Positions 15,515 through 23,888 of a stretch of 64,000 nucleotides of DNA are shown one piece after another. Source of the stretch: an uncultured Flavobacteriaceae bacterium (GTDB lineage: Bacteria > Bacteroidota > Bacteroidia > Flavobacteriales > Flavobacteriaceae). How positions within the stretch are numbered: the stretch's first letter is position 1; each line of letters opens with the position of its first letter. Both the position numbers and the translations under genes were made by a program. Below the pieces are notes generated by a model, which ran no database searches, was not told the DNA's origin, and was given only the letters and a program-made list of their open reading frames with translations. The stretch lies in NCBI GenBank assembly GCA_913048115.1, contig CAJWVI010000003.1, positions 44,109 through 108,108 of the forward strand, in the 5' to 3' direction.

Positions 15515-17767
15515 TTACTCTTTTTTATAACTCGTGTAATACTCATCCATTAGGTTCATAATACTTGTTACTAAGTCTTTTGTTTCTAGTAGAATATTAA
15601 AGTATAAAGAAGTGTTTTTTGGACTTTCTTCTTCAGTTCTTGTTCTTTCAATCTGCCTTGTAATTTTGTCTGAAATTAGCTCAATAATTTCCTCTTTTCT
15701 AGTAAGTACATAGCTAATTCTTTCAAACTTACGGCTGTTAAACACCTCTTCAATCTCAGATAATAAGCCCTCTAAAGAATCGTCAATTTCTTGAAGATCT
15801 TTAATTTGGTTGAATTTTAATTTTCTGTGATTGTTGTTAATATGCTTGTAACTTTTCTTAGAGATAAAGTCTAAGGATTGCGTCATGTCTGTTAGGTAGG
15901 CTAAAATAGTAATATAGAAGCTACTTCCGCGCACACTGGTTTCATCAAGGTTCTTGATGAAATAAAAGATGTTATCTCTTAATTCTTCAATCTCTGCATC
16001 GAGTTTGTCAACCCCTTTTCTACTCTTCTTAAGTGTTTTTACATCTTCTTTGGCGAGCCCTTTTAAAACATCTGTGTATATTTTATTTGTTCTAGAAACC
16101 ACATTAGAAATGTTGTCTGCGCTTTCTGAAATGATTCCTTGAACCGTACTGCTTTCAGATTTTTTCAAGCTTTTTGGGTCTAGACTTGAGGTGCTTTTCT
16201 TTTTGTAAGCAAGGTAACTTCGTGCCAACAATAAGACAACCAATAACAATAATACCGGGATCATAACCTTTACGTTCCAGTGAATTAGAAATGCTACAAT
16301 TCCAGCAGCAACAAAGGCGCTAAATGCTGTAAAGAACCATCCTCCAATAACATTTAATACACCAGCCACACGATAAACAGCACTTTCTCTACCCCAAGCT
16401 CTATCGGCAAGTGAGGTACCCATCGCTACCATAAATGTTACATAGGTTGTAGATAATGGAAGCTTCATTGAGGTTGCAATAGAAATTAAGATACTTGCAA
16501 CTACTAGATTTACTGCAGCACGAACCATGTCAAATGCAGGAGCATCTTCTCCTCTTTCAAGGGTAATCACTGGTTTTTGATATTGTTTGTCAATTTTATT
16601 TAATACCGCCTCTGGTAACATTGAGGTAAACACATTTGAGCTACCTTTTGCAAGTCTAACAATTCCTCTAGATAGAAAGTTTGGTTGAAAACGTTCTTTT
16701 ACCGAGTCTTGACTAGATAAATCAATAGAGGTTTTAAGCACACCCTTTGCCTTGTTAGAAAACCAAAGTGTAACTACCATGATAATTCCAGCCCCGAATA
16801 ATAAAAATTGTGGTGTAGGAACCTTTTTTCCTAAAGCGCTCATACTAAATTCGCTTGCAGCTACGCCAGTTTCTAACCAAGCAGCATGCCATGCTTCATA
16901 GGCTTGCCAGCCCCCAATAGGAACTCCAATAAAGTTAACAAGATCGTTTCCTGCAAATGCCATAGCAATAGCAAAGGTTCCAATAATGATTATAAACTTG
17001 TAAACGCTTACCTTAAACACATTGGTGATTAGTGCAGATATTCCTGTCCAAACAACAAAGCTAATGGTTACAATTAAAGGGGTATTTGTAAATACAAATT
17101 CTTTAAAATCTCCAGGAATAAAACTTGTTCCTTTTAGCCCTTTAATAAAGATAAAGTATGTAATAGCTGTTGCTGCAATACCACCAAATAGTGCTCCTAC
17201 CCAGGATGCCTTATCCTTAAATTTAAATGACAATAGTAGCCGTGATATATATTGAATTAGCGCCCCAATAGAAAAGGCTACAACAACAGAGAGCAATATA
17301 CCTAGTATGATCTCTGTGGCTTTTGCAGTATTGATATAATTTCCTAGGTCAGAAATTGTTTCTGTGTTTGATTGCGCTATTTTTATTAGCGACATAACTA
17401 CGGCTGCTCCTAATAATTCAAAAACAATGGATACCGTTGTAGATGTTGGCATTCCTAGGGTATTGAAAAAATCTAACAAAAGAATATCAGTAATCATTAC
17501 CGCCATGAAAATAATCATGATTTCATCAAAATAGAATTCTCCAGGAACAAAAATCCCCTTTCGAGCAACTTCCATCATCCCGCTGGATGACATGGCTCCA
17601 AAGGCAATACCCAAACTGGCAATAATCATGATGGTTTTAAAAGAAATAGCCTTAGAACCAATTGCTGAGTTTAAGAAATTTACGGCATCGTTGCTTACAC
17701 CCACCACCAAGTCTGCAATTGCCAAAACGGCTAGTACGATGACCATCAATAAATAAATGTTATCCAT
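15515..17767 (-). CDS. PiT family inorganic phosphate transporter with PhoU-like C-terminal domain
   Basis: A 750-residue inner membrane protein. Residues 1 to about 510 hold ten or more membrane segments with the two PiT signatures, VGVSNDAVNFLNSAIG near residue 22 and FAGNDLVNFIGVPIGG near 265-280. A third block, LPLSTTYVTFMVAMGTSLADRAWGR, is also typical. Residues about 540-750 form a long cytoplasmic helical region (KSRKGVDKLDAEIEELRDN onward) like PhoU/DUF47 proteins, which usually are separate genes that modulate phosphate transport. It should import phosphate with a cation. It follows the OprP-type porin gene by 67 bases and has its own candidate Pho box in that spacer. Confidence 0.92.
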   Translation of the reverse strand: MDNIYLLMVIVLAVLAIADLVVGVSNDAVNFLNSAIGSKAISFKTIMIIASLGIAFGAMSSSGMMEVARKGIFVPGEFYFDEIMIIFMAVMITDILLLDFFNTLGMPTSTTVSIVFELLGAAVVMSLIKIAQSNTETISDLGNYINTAKATEIILGILLSVVVAFSIGALIQYISRLLLSFKFKDKASWVGALFGGIAATAITYFIFIKGLKGTSFIPGDFKEFVFTNTPLIVTISFVVWTGISALITNVFKVSVYKFIIIIGTFAIAMAFAGNDLVNFIGVPIGGWQAYEAWHAAWLETGVAASEFSMSALGKKVPTPQFLLFGAGIIMVVTLWFSNKAKGVLKTSIDLSSQDSVKERFQPNFLSRGIVRLAKGSSNVFTSMLPEAVLNKIDKQYQKPVITLERGEDAPAFDMVRAAVNLVVASILISIATSMKLPLSTTYVTFMVAMGTSLADRAWGRESAVYRVAGVLNVIGGWFFTAFSAFVAAGIVAFLIHWNVKVMIPVLLLLVVLLLARSYLAYKKKSTSSLDPKSLKKSESSTVQGIISESADNISNVVSRTNKIYTDVLKGLAKEDVKTLKKSRKGVDKLDAEIEELRDNIFYFIKNLDETSVRGSSFYITILAYLTDMTQSLDFISKKSYKHINNNHRKLKFNQIKDLQEIDDSLEGLLSEIEEVFNSRKFERISYVLTRKEEIIELISDKITRQIERTRTEEESPKNTSLYFNILLETKDLVTSIMNLMDEYYTSYKKE

Positions 17768-17818
17768 AATTATTATATGTTATTTTAATACAAATGTCTC
17801 CAATTTGTTGTGTTCATT

Positions 17819-17834
17819 TGTTACCAAATTGTTA
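17819..17834 (-). promoter_or_regulatory. Candidate Pho box ahead of the PiT gene
   Basis: On the minus strand TAACA occurs twice exactly 11 bases apart (TAACAatttggTAACA), 52 bases before the PiT start and touching the porin stop codon. Two related sites lie ahead of the porin and TonB receptor genes. Confidence 0.45.
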
Positions 17835-19037
17835 TTAAAAATGTAAATCGAAACCAGTTCTTATCATGATGTTATCCTGCGCTGTATTTCGGGTGCTATA
17901 ACTCACATCTGCCTGTACTTTTAATTTATGTCCCACAACATATTTAGAAACCCCAAGGGTGTATTGATCTTGAGGATCTCTAAGTGTAATGTCCTTAAAA
18001 TCCAGCGTTGTGTAACGCCCTGTTATTTCAATATTGTTTTTCAATAAATAACTCAATTGCATGTTTAGTGCATTTCCTACTCTTACAATAGCTCCTGTTT
18101 GTGTTCCATCTGCATTTACAGCAACAGGCGCACCTGCATCTCGCATTGCGTATTCTCCCGTAAAGGCAAGGCCTTGATATTTAAAAACGAGATCTGCAAA
18201 AAATGTAGTAATATCTGTTTGGTATAGAGAGCCATCACTTAAAAGCATGTAACTTCCCATATTACTTCTTGTTTTTACAGCGTCTTTATTGTAATCATAG
18301 GCAAGTCCTACCATTAATTTTGGTGTTTTCTCACGTTTTAAATCTCCTTGAGAGTAATCTCCCCTTGAGGTAAATGCGCCAAAAGGTAAAAACTCTAATC
18401 TTCCTGTATATTGAAGACCACCTTGGTTTCCTTCAGTAATATTTCTTCCTTCTCCTTGAGAGATTGCAATTTTTTCACGAATCATGAAATCTCCAAAAAG
18501 GGTAGCATGGTGCCTTAGTTGAAGTCCAATATCTCGGTCGATATTAAAGTTGCTATTTAATAATGATCGGTTTATCAGCTGCAGGTTTGCAGAAGATACA
18601 ACACGCTCAACATTTCCTGGTAGTTTTGTTTGTCCTGCCCAAAGCTCAAAGTTTTGATAGAAATTCCACATTACAACCGCATCTAAAATAATACGAGGGG
18701 TGTTGCGGTTAAAATCACTAGCTCCAGATACATCTCTATTTGAGAGACCAAGCTCAACTTTATATTGAAGTTTTGGGTTGTAAGCAAAACCACTAAATTT
18801 TAAACGGGCTCTTCTAATCGAGAAATTTTGATCTGGATCACTATAGCTATTACCGTCATGATCCCACTGAGAGTTAAATCTAGCCTGGATGCGAGGTGCA
18901 AATTTTATACTAAAGGTACTGTCTTTTGCAACAAAATTAATAAGGCCTTCACCAAAGCTAGTGTCACTAATAGTTTGTGCATTTGATGCGTAGTATGATA
19001 TACATACAATAACAATAAGTAGGCTGCGTAATTTCAT
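17835..19037 (-). CDS. Phosphate-selective porin O/P family protein
   Basis: A 400-residue outer membrane beta barrel with signal peptide MKLRSLLIVIVCISYYASNAQ and terminal residues GFDLHF ending in an aromatic. The segments KFAPRIQARFNSQWD, FSIRRARLKFSGFAYNPKLQYKVELG and LWAGQTKLPGNVERV are typical of the OprO/OprP family (PF07396). Such porins let phosphate or polyphosphate through the outer membrane. The gene is the first of a leftward two-gene unit with the PiT transporter, which fits a two-membrane phosphate route. A candidate Pho box lies 49-66 bases upstream of its start. Confidence 0.9.
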   Translation of the reverse strand: MKLRSLLIVIVCISYYASNAQTISDTSFGEGLINFVAKDSTFSIKFAPRIQARFNSQWDHDGNSYSDPDQNFSIRRARLKFSGFAYNPKLQYKVELGLSNRDVSGASDFNRNTPRIILDAVVMWNFYQNFELWAGQTKLPGNVERVVSSANLQLINRSLLNSNFNIDRDIGLQLRHHATLFGDFMIREKIAISQGEGRNITEGNQGGLQYTGRLEFLPFGAFTSRGDYSQGDLKREKTPKLMVGLAYDYNKDAVKTRSNMGSYMLLSDGSLYQTDITTFFADLVFKYQGLAFTGEYAMRDAGAPVAVNADGTQTGAIVRVGNALNMQLSYLLKNNIEITGRYTTLDFKDITLRDPQDQYTLGVSKYVVGHKLKVQADVSYSTRNTAQDNIMIRTGFDLHF

Positions 19038-19085
19038 TAAGAAAATCTATTTTAGTTTTTGTCGAGAACAAAAGTCGAAAACAAA

Positions 19086-19103
19086 TGTTACCTCAATGTT
19101 AAC
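19086..19103 (-). promoter_or_regulatory. Candidate Pho box ahead of the porin gene
   Basis: Minus-strand reading GTTAACA-TTGA-GGTAACA, a 7-4-7 direct repeat with an 11-base period. This is the geometry of PhoB boxes in E. coli and the TTAACA hexamer is that of PhoP boxes in Bacillus. It shares TTAACATTnAnnTAAC with the site ahead of the TonB receptor gene at 23799-23815. Confidence 0.5.
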
Positions 19104-19149
19104 AGAAGTTTAAGTTTGTATTTTTTTTACATATTTTTTTTATAAAAAA

Positions 19150-19172
19150 GGGCCGTCTTACAAAGACAGCCC
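19150..19172 (-). terminator. Orphan leftward terminator upstream of the porin promoter
   Basis: On the minus strand GGGCTGTCTT pairs with AAGACGGCCC over 10 positions with a 3-base loop and is followed by six T. No annotated minus-strand gene ends here, and it lies before the porin promoter, so it should end a separate short transcript from 19175-19400. Confidence 0.75.
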
Positions 19173-19198
19173 AAACGCTAAAACCTAGTCGACAAAAA

Positions 19199-19270
19199 CT
19201 AATGGATCTTCAAACGCTTTAACAAAGTACGCACATCAACGTGCCTTTTGCGTAATCCTAGTATTACCAA
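19199..19270 (-). CDS. Possible 23-residue basic peptide frame in a terminator-bounded gap
   Basis: A minus-strand frame from TTG at 19270 to TAG at 19199 encodes LVILGLRKRHVDVRTLLKRL and three more residues. It ends 27 bases before the orphan terminator. The composition (alternating basic and hydrophobic residues) looks non-random, but there is no ATG and no homologue that I recognise. It could equally be part of a small RNA or the end of a lost gene. Confidence 0.2.
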   Translation of the reverse strand: MVILGLRKRHVDVRTLLKRLKIH

Positions 19271-19420
19271 AACATTAAAATTAATTCAAATTTTATTAAA
19301 CATTAAGGTGCTGTGAGGCAATATGTTAAGGGTTTAATGTAAATTTAATGTTATCTAAACGTTGCCTAATAGTAAATTTTATGATAACTTCATGTTATTA
19401 ACAATGCTAAACCCTCAACT

Positions 19421-19786
19421 ATGAAAAAGACAATGATATTTTTTGTTACTGCACTACTTGTTCAATTTACATGTGCACAAGAACAAAACAAGAATCAATA
19501 TGTTGCAACTGGAGATACTATACAAGCAACATTATATCATGATAATGGAATGGTAGCTCAAACTGGTTTTTACACCAAAGCTAATGTGCTGGATGGTGTT
19601 TGGATTAGTTATGATGTTAAAGGAAATAAGACTGCTGTAGCAAGCTATGATAATGGTGTTAAAGTGGGTACTTGGCTTTTTTATCAAGGAGAGACAATTA
19701 AAGAAGTATCCTATAACAAATCAGATATTACACAAGTAAAAACCTGGACTGTTTCAAACACGCTAGTAGTGAGCAACAGGCCCTAA
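19421..19786 (+). CDS. Secreted MORN-repeat (YwqK-like) protein
   Basis: A 121-residue protein with signal peptide MKKTMIFFVTALLVQFTCAQ and three antiparallel MORN-2 type repeats: YHDNGMVAQTGFYTKANVLDG, YDVKGNKTAVASYDNGVKVG and FYQGETIKEVSYNKSD. Such repeats are common in Bacteroidota exported proteins and have been listed as toxin-antitoxin system YwqK antitoxins in databases, a label with little support. Alone between two leftward phosphate-related units and convergent with the lipoprotein gene. Upstream it has tandem TTTAATGT words 11 bases apart (19333 and 19344). Function unknown. Confidence 0.75.
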   Translation: MKKTMIFFVTALLVQFTCAQEQNKNQYVATGDTIQATLYHDNGMVAQTGFYTKANVLDGVWISYDVKGNKTAVASYDNGVKVGTWLFYQGETIKEVSYNKSDITQVKTWTVSNTLVVSNRP

Positions 19787-19804
19787 ATCTCTTTTGCAAA
19801 AACT

Positions 19805-19833
19805 AAAAAGACCCGCCATTGGCGGGGCTTTTT
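19805..19833. terminator. Bidirectional terminator
   Basis: AAAAAGaCCCGCC and GGCGGGgCTTTTT around ATT, between the convergent MORN and lipoprotein genes; A and T runs on both sides serve both directions. Confidence 0.85.
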
Positions 19834-19882
19834 GTTGTAAAACAACAGGTGCTAAACGTTGTTTATTGGCTAATTATAATCT

Positions 19883-20905
19883 TTAGTTTATCCAAGCCCA
19901 ACTAGAAATATCAACAGGGGTACCATTAAATACATCGTTAGAAGGATTTGTCATGGGCGTGCCATCAACAATTATATTTTCAATGGGTCCTTCATCTTTC
20001 ATGTCTACAGTTATGTCATAACCAGATAAAAATACATTTACCATTGTAACACCAGACATTTTCTTGAATTGTAAGGCAGTTCCACCTGCCGTAGAAACAG
20101 CTGTGAAGTTTGTGATTGTTGGGTTGTTGTTGTCACCATCTGCTTCAATAGCAGTAGAGAAACCCGCATTATTATGGACCACATAGGTGTTTGTAATAGT
20201 TCCGTTCCATCCTTCGGTCCAATCTACAGAATCATCTTGATTATTTTCTGCATATAGGTTAGTGATTGAAGCACTTCCCCCGAAAAACTCAACACCATCG
20301 TCTGCCCCATCAAGTAGCGCTAGATTATTAATACTCGTAGCACTTCCCACGGCGTACAACGTTAGACCATTGTATTGAGAATCTGCATTAATTTGAGCAC
20401 CGGCATTCTTTATAATAAGATAGTCTATGTTTCCAGAACTATCTGCAGCATTCATGCCACCGTATATAAACCCACCAACTTCTGCCGTTGCGTTTACCCC
20501 TTCGGTTGTAATAGCATCACCAAGAATAACAAGCCCACCCCAGTCACCCTGGTTGCCCGCAGTACTTTTCATCACCACGGGTAAACTTGCGGTACCTTGA
20601 ATATCTATTTCAGCACCTTTTTCAATAGCTATGTAATTGTTCGACGCTACTTCAGAGATAATTTGTGTTCCGGCAGGAATTGTTAATGTTGTGCCAGATT
20701 TTACAATGTAAGAACCCGTAAGAGTATAAGACTCGCTAGGATCTAATATTCTGTCACTTTCAAGGGTTCCATTTAATTCAAAGTTTGCAGGATCTGTACC
20801 AGGGTCTGTTGGAAGGAAGTCGTCATTTCCATCACAAGAAGTTAATACTACAGAAAGTACTACAAAGCTAGTTGCTAGTTTTTTAAATTTTTTCATTTTT
20901 TTCAT
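19883..20905 (-). CDS. Beta-helix-like lipoprotein paired with a TonB receptor
   Basis: A 340-residue lipoprotein (lipobox VVLTSC, Cys24) followed by a low-complexity DPGTDP linker. Residues about 60-300 consist of repeating short beta-strand units such as GTTLTIPAGTQII, GAEIDIQGTASLPVVMKS, GDWGGLVILGDA and NIDYLIIKNAGAQ, which suggest a right-handed parallel beta helix. Similar proteins are annotated as multidomain or hypothetical in Bacteroidota. The gene starts 27 bases after the TonB receptor gene, so it is the second gene of that operon and may be a surface lipoprotein serving the receptor, analogous in position to SusD but unrelated in sequence. Confidence 0.75.
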   Translation of the reverse strand: MKKMKKFKKLATSFVVLSVVLTSCDGNDDFLPTDPGTDPANFELNGTLESDRILDPSESYTLTGSYIVKSGTTLTIPAGTQIISEVASNNYIAIEKGAEIDIQGTASLPVVMKSTAGNQGDWGGLVILGDAITTEGVNATAEVGGFIYGGMNAADSSGNIDYLIIKNAGAQINADSQYNGLTLYAVGSATSINNLALLDGADDGVEFFGGSASITNLYAENNQDDSVDWTEGWNGTITNTYVVHNNAGFSTAIEADGDNNNPTITNFTAVSTAGGTALQFKKMSGVTMVNVFLSGYDITVDMKDEGPIENIIVDGTPMTNPSNDVFNGTPVDISSWAWIN

Positions 20906-20932
20906 TTTTAAAAGTTATGTATTGTTTAGTTA

Positions 20933-23716
20933 TTAAAGTATGTATTTGAGGTTTAGGCCTATTTGTGCACCTCGAGTATAGGATAGTACCGTTTCATTAG
21001 TTTCAATTTGTGTGTTTGGGTTTCTAACCAATTGCGTTCTTTTTATTTCTGGATTTAAAATATTTCTTGCAACAAGTCCTATCACTAATTTTTCAGTAAT
21101 GGTTTTTGTAGCGGTAAAGTCTAGTGTTACAAAACCATTTTCTATGATAGCATCATTGTAATTGACATCTCCAGAGTCTCTAATGGTTGCATTTCCCAAA
21201 GCAAATATTTTACTAGAAGCATAGTTTCCAGAAACTGTAGCTATTAATGGCTTTTGTGTGTTACTGTCATAGCTTAAAGAACCGTTTACAATCCAGTCTG
21301 ATGCTCCTTGAAGACCCTCTTGTGTAATCCCTTTATACCTAAAGGTGTTTACGAAATCTCCGTCTTCAGTTACAATTTCTTTTAAGTCTTGCTTGTGCCA
21401 CATTTTTGAAGCATTTACATTTAAATCTAGGGTTCCTGTTTTATTTTCAGACCCTTCTATTAAGTGTACGCGGCCTTCAATTTCAATTCCGTAGATGGTT
21501 GCTTTCTCAGAGGTGTTGAAATATGAAAAAGCTCCAGAAGCTCCTCTGTCTTGTACTTTGTTTATTGGGTCTTTAATATTCTTGTAGAAACTTGTTACCG
21601 AGACTACCTGTCCTTTTGATGGGAAGTATTCAAATTTTAAATCGTAGTTTGTATTTAATGAAGCTTCAATATTTGTATTTCCACGGGTTACTTGACCTAC
21701 TTGAGAAACGTACTCGAAAGGAGCAATTTCTTTAAACTCAGGAAGTGTTGTTGTAAAGCTATTTGCCAAGCGCACATTTAACTTATCTGTAGCAGCATAT
21801 TTCAAATTTAAAGAGGGGTATAGTCTCTTGTAGTCTTTTGCGACCTCTCCAATTCTTCCAGGGATATTCCCTACATCATACAGCACATTAATTTGATCAT
21901 GCTGGTATCGAAGCCCGCCTTGTAGGGTTAATTTACCAGTAACTCCAGTTGCTTCAATATAAGTAGCAAGAGACTGTAATGTGCCTCTATAACGATCTGC
22001 AGCAAGTGTGTTTATTTTTAATAAACCATTCGCAATGTTTTGCTGGGTAAATATCTCTGAAATAGCATCAATTGAAGTTGGGTTAATAGCATTAAGAACC
22101 GTTTCTTGAATACCAAAGAATTGTGACCCAAAATCACGTTGTTTATTTCTGAAGGTTCCGCCAAAATCAACTTTAAATTTATTTTTTTCTGAATCGGTAA
22201 TAATAATTTTATCATTGATTCTCCCGTTATATTCTATGTCTTGAATTTTCTGGATACTCTTGCGTTGCTGAAAACCACCATTTCTTCCTAGTTGCACTAA
22301 TGTTGGATCCTCTGCAAAGTTGAAATTCACTTCGTTTCTAATTCTATTAGGCTCATCAGCGCTTAAGTAGTTATATCCTATCGCCCAGTCTAATGTGTTT
22401 TTTTCTCCAACACTATTTTTACCTCCAAGCTGCGTAATAGCCGTAAGTGTCTTTTTAGTGTTTTGATCTCTAATAAACTGAAATGCTTCTCCCACATTTG
22501 TTTCTTCAAAAATAGTAGCAGTTCCTGTACGACCTCCTTCAAAAACTTCATCCTGTATTTTGTTGATAAACAAAGTTGTTACTTCAAAGGTATTGGCATC
22601 ATTCGCGCGGTATTTTCCAGTTAAAAGTCCTGAAGTAGCAACTGTTTTTCTCCAGCGTATTGCATCTGGAATAGTGTCATCGATAAAATTTCCTCTAAAT
22701 TCTCTAAAAACACCCTCACGGTATTCAAAACTTGAAGATTGTCCTAGGGTAGCTAACACCTTTATTTTTTCACCAACTTTAGCCCCTGCACTTACAGAAA
22801 GCGATCTGTTTATTGGAGCGCTTATACTCTGGGGGTTCCAAGACTCATTGGTTAGTGCACTTCTTGTATTTAAATTTCTTGAATAAAACCCGGCAGTTAT
22901 ATTTTCGTTGTTTGCTGATACTTTAAAAGTATTGAAAACGCCATTGCTTACAACATTTGTATTTACAGAACCAGAAGCCCTTGCAGATAGTAGTTTACTT
23001 CCAAGCAATTTTTTTGTAGTAATATTTATATTACCAGAAGCCTGATCTGCAGACAAGCGTGCAGTTGTTGTTTTGCTTACATCAATACTTTCAATAAGTC
23101 TTGTTGTAAAAAGACCAAGATCCATATTCTTTTTTTCAATATCATCTGAAGCAATAGGCAATCCATTTAAAGTAGTATGAAGGTATCGGTCTCCTAGGCC
23201 CCTAACAAAGACATCTCCACTTGCTTCAGATTTTGAAATTCCAGAAATCTTAGTGGTAGCAGTTGCCGCATTAGAGATTCCTAATTTTGCCAACTCTACA
23301 GATCCAATACTTTCTTTTATAGTGGTAGCCTTCTTTTGCTCTAATAATAAAACAGTTTCTGTATCTCTTCTAAGACTTGTCTTTATAACAACTTCATCAA
23401 GAGCCGCAGCACTAGGGCTTAGTGTAACATCTAAAGTAGTGCTCTCATCAGCATTTATAACAATAGTTTTTTCTATGGTTTGATAGCCAATAAAACTATA
23501 TTCTATAACATAGATACCAGCAATAAGATCATCTATTGAGTAAAGTCCATCAAAATTAGACGTAGTTCCTTTGCTGGAATTTTTTATAAGTACGTTAGCA
23601 AAAGGCAATGGCTCATTGTTCATTTGCTTGTCTGTCAATGCTCCATTTATAGAACCTCTTTGAGCAAATATTATAGAAGTAACCATACATAATAATAGGG
23701 TAATAAATTGTTTCAT
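20933..23716 (-). CDS. TonB-dependent receptor with carboxypeptidase-regulatory-like N-terminal domain
   Basis: A 927-residue outer membrane receptor. Signal peptide to about residue 19 (IFAQRGSING), then a carboxypeptidase-D-regulatory-like domain (about 22-105: PLPFANVLIKNSSKGTTSN, YVIEYSFIGYQ), a plug domain (about 120-240, VRGLGDRYLHTTLNGLPI) and a 22-strand-type barrel to the C-terminal LNLKYIL. Operon partner is the beta-helix lipoprotein. The promoter region has a TTAACA/TAAC site like that of the neighbouring phosphate porin gene, so a phosphate-linked substrate is possible; this is inference. It does not resemble SusC in its pairing, as no SusD is present. Confidence 0.87.
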   Translation of the reverse strand: MKQFITLLLCMVTSIIFAQRGSINGALTDKQMNNEPLPFANVLIKNSSKGTTSNFDGLYSIDDLIAGIYVIEYSFIGYQTIEKTIVINADESTTLDVTLSPSAAALDEVVIKTSLRRDTETVLLLEQKKATTIKESIGSVELAKLGISNAATATTKISGISKSEASGDVFVRGLGDRYLHTTLNGLPIASDDIEKKNMDLGLFTTRLIESIDVSKTTTARLSADQASGNINITTKKLLGSKLLSARASGSVNTNVVSNGVFNTFKVSANNENITAGFYSRNLNTRSALTNESWNPQSISAPINRSLSVSAGAKVGEKIKVLATLGQSSSFEYREGVFREFRGNFIDDTIPDAIRWRKTVATSGLLTGKYRANDANTFEVTTLFINKIQDEVFEGGRTGTATIFEETNVGEAFQFIRDQNTKKTLTAITQLGGKNSVGEKNTLDWAIGYNYLSADEPNRIRNEVNFNFAEDPTLVQLGRNGGFQQRKSIQKIQDIEYNGRINDKIIITDSEKNKFKVDFGGTFRNKQRDFGSQFFGIQETVLNAINPTSIDAISEIFTQQNIANGLLKINTLAADRYRGTLQSLATYIEATGVTGKLTLQGGLRYQHDQINVLYDVGNIPGRIGEVAKDYKRLYPSLNLKYAATDKLNVRLANSFTTTLPEFKEIAPFEYVSQVGQVTRGNTNIEASLNTNYDLKFEYFPSKGQVVSVTSFYKNIKDPINKVQDRGASGAFSYFNTSEKATIYGIEIEGRVHLIEGSENKTGTLDLNVNASKMWHKQDLKEIVTEDGDFVNTFRYKGITQEGLQGASDWIVNGSLSYDSNTQKPLIATVSGNYASSKIFALGNATIRDSGDVNYNDAIIENGFVTLDFTATKTITEKLVIGLVARNILNPEIKRTQLVRNPNTQIETNETVLSYTRGAQIGLNLKYIL

Positions 23717-23798
23717 TAGTTGTTTTTAACGTTGGAACAAAGATGCACCGCTATTGTAAAGTTGGTGTTACCGAAATATTATGCTTCCATGATGGCTG

Positions 23799-23815
23799 CG
23801 TTATGTTAATGTTAA
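23799..23815 (-). promoter_or_regulatory. Candidate Pho box ahead of the TonB receptor operon
   Basis: Minus strand reads TTAACATTAACATAACG; TAAC words start 11 bases apart, with a further TAACA between them. It lies 83 bases before the receptor start and shares TTAACATTnAnnTAAC with the porin site. Confidence 0.4.
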
Positions 23816-23888
23816 GAAGTCTGCGCTATGGTTATGGGGTTTGGTTTTGTAAAATGAGTATATTGCCCTCACCAAAACCTAGTGAGTT

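Noticed and set aside
19321..19420. Pho box ahead of the MORN gene
   Set aside because: TTTAATGT repeats 11 bases apart (19333 and 19344) are present, but the word differs from the TAACA motif of the other three sites, so I did not include it in the set.
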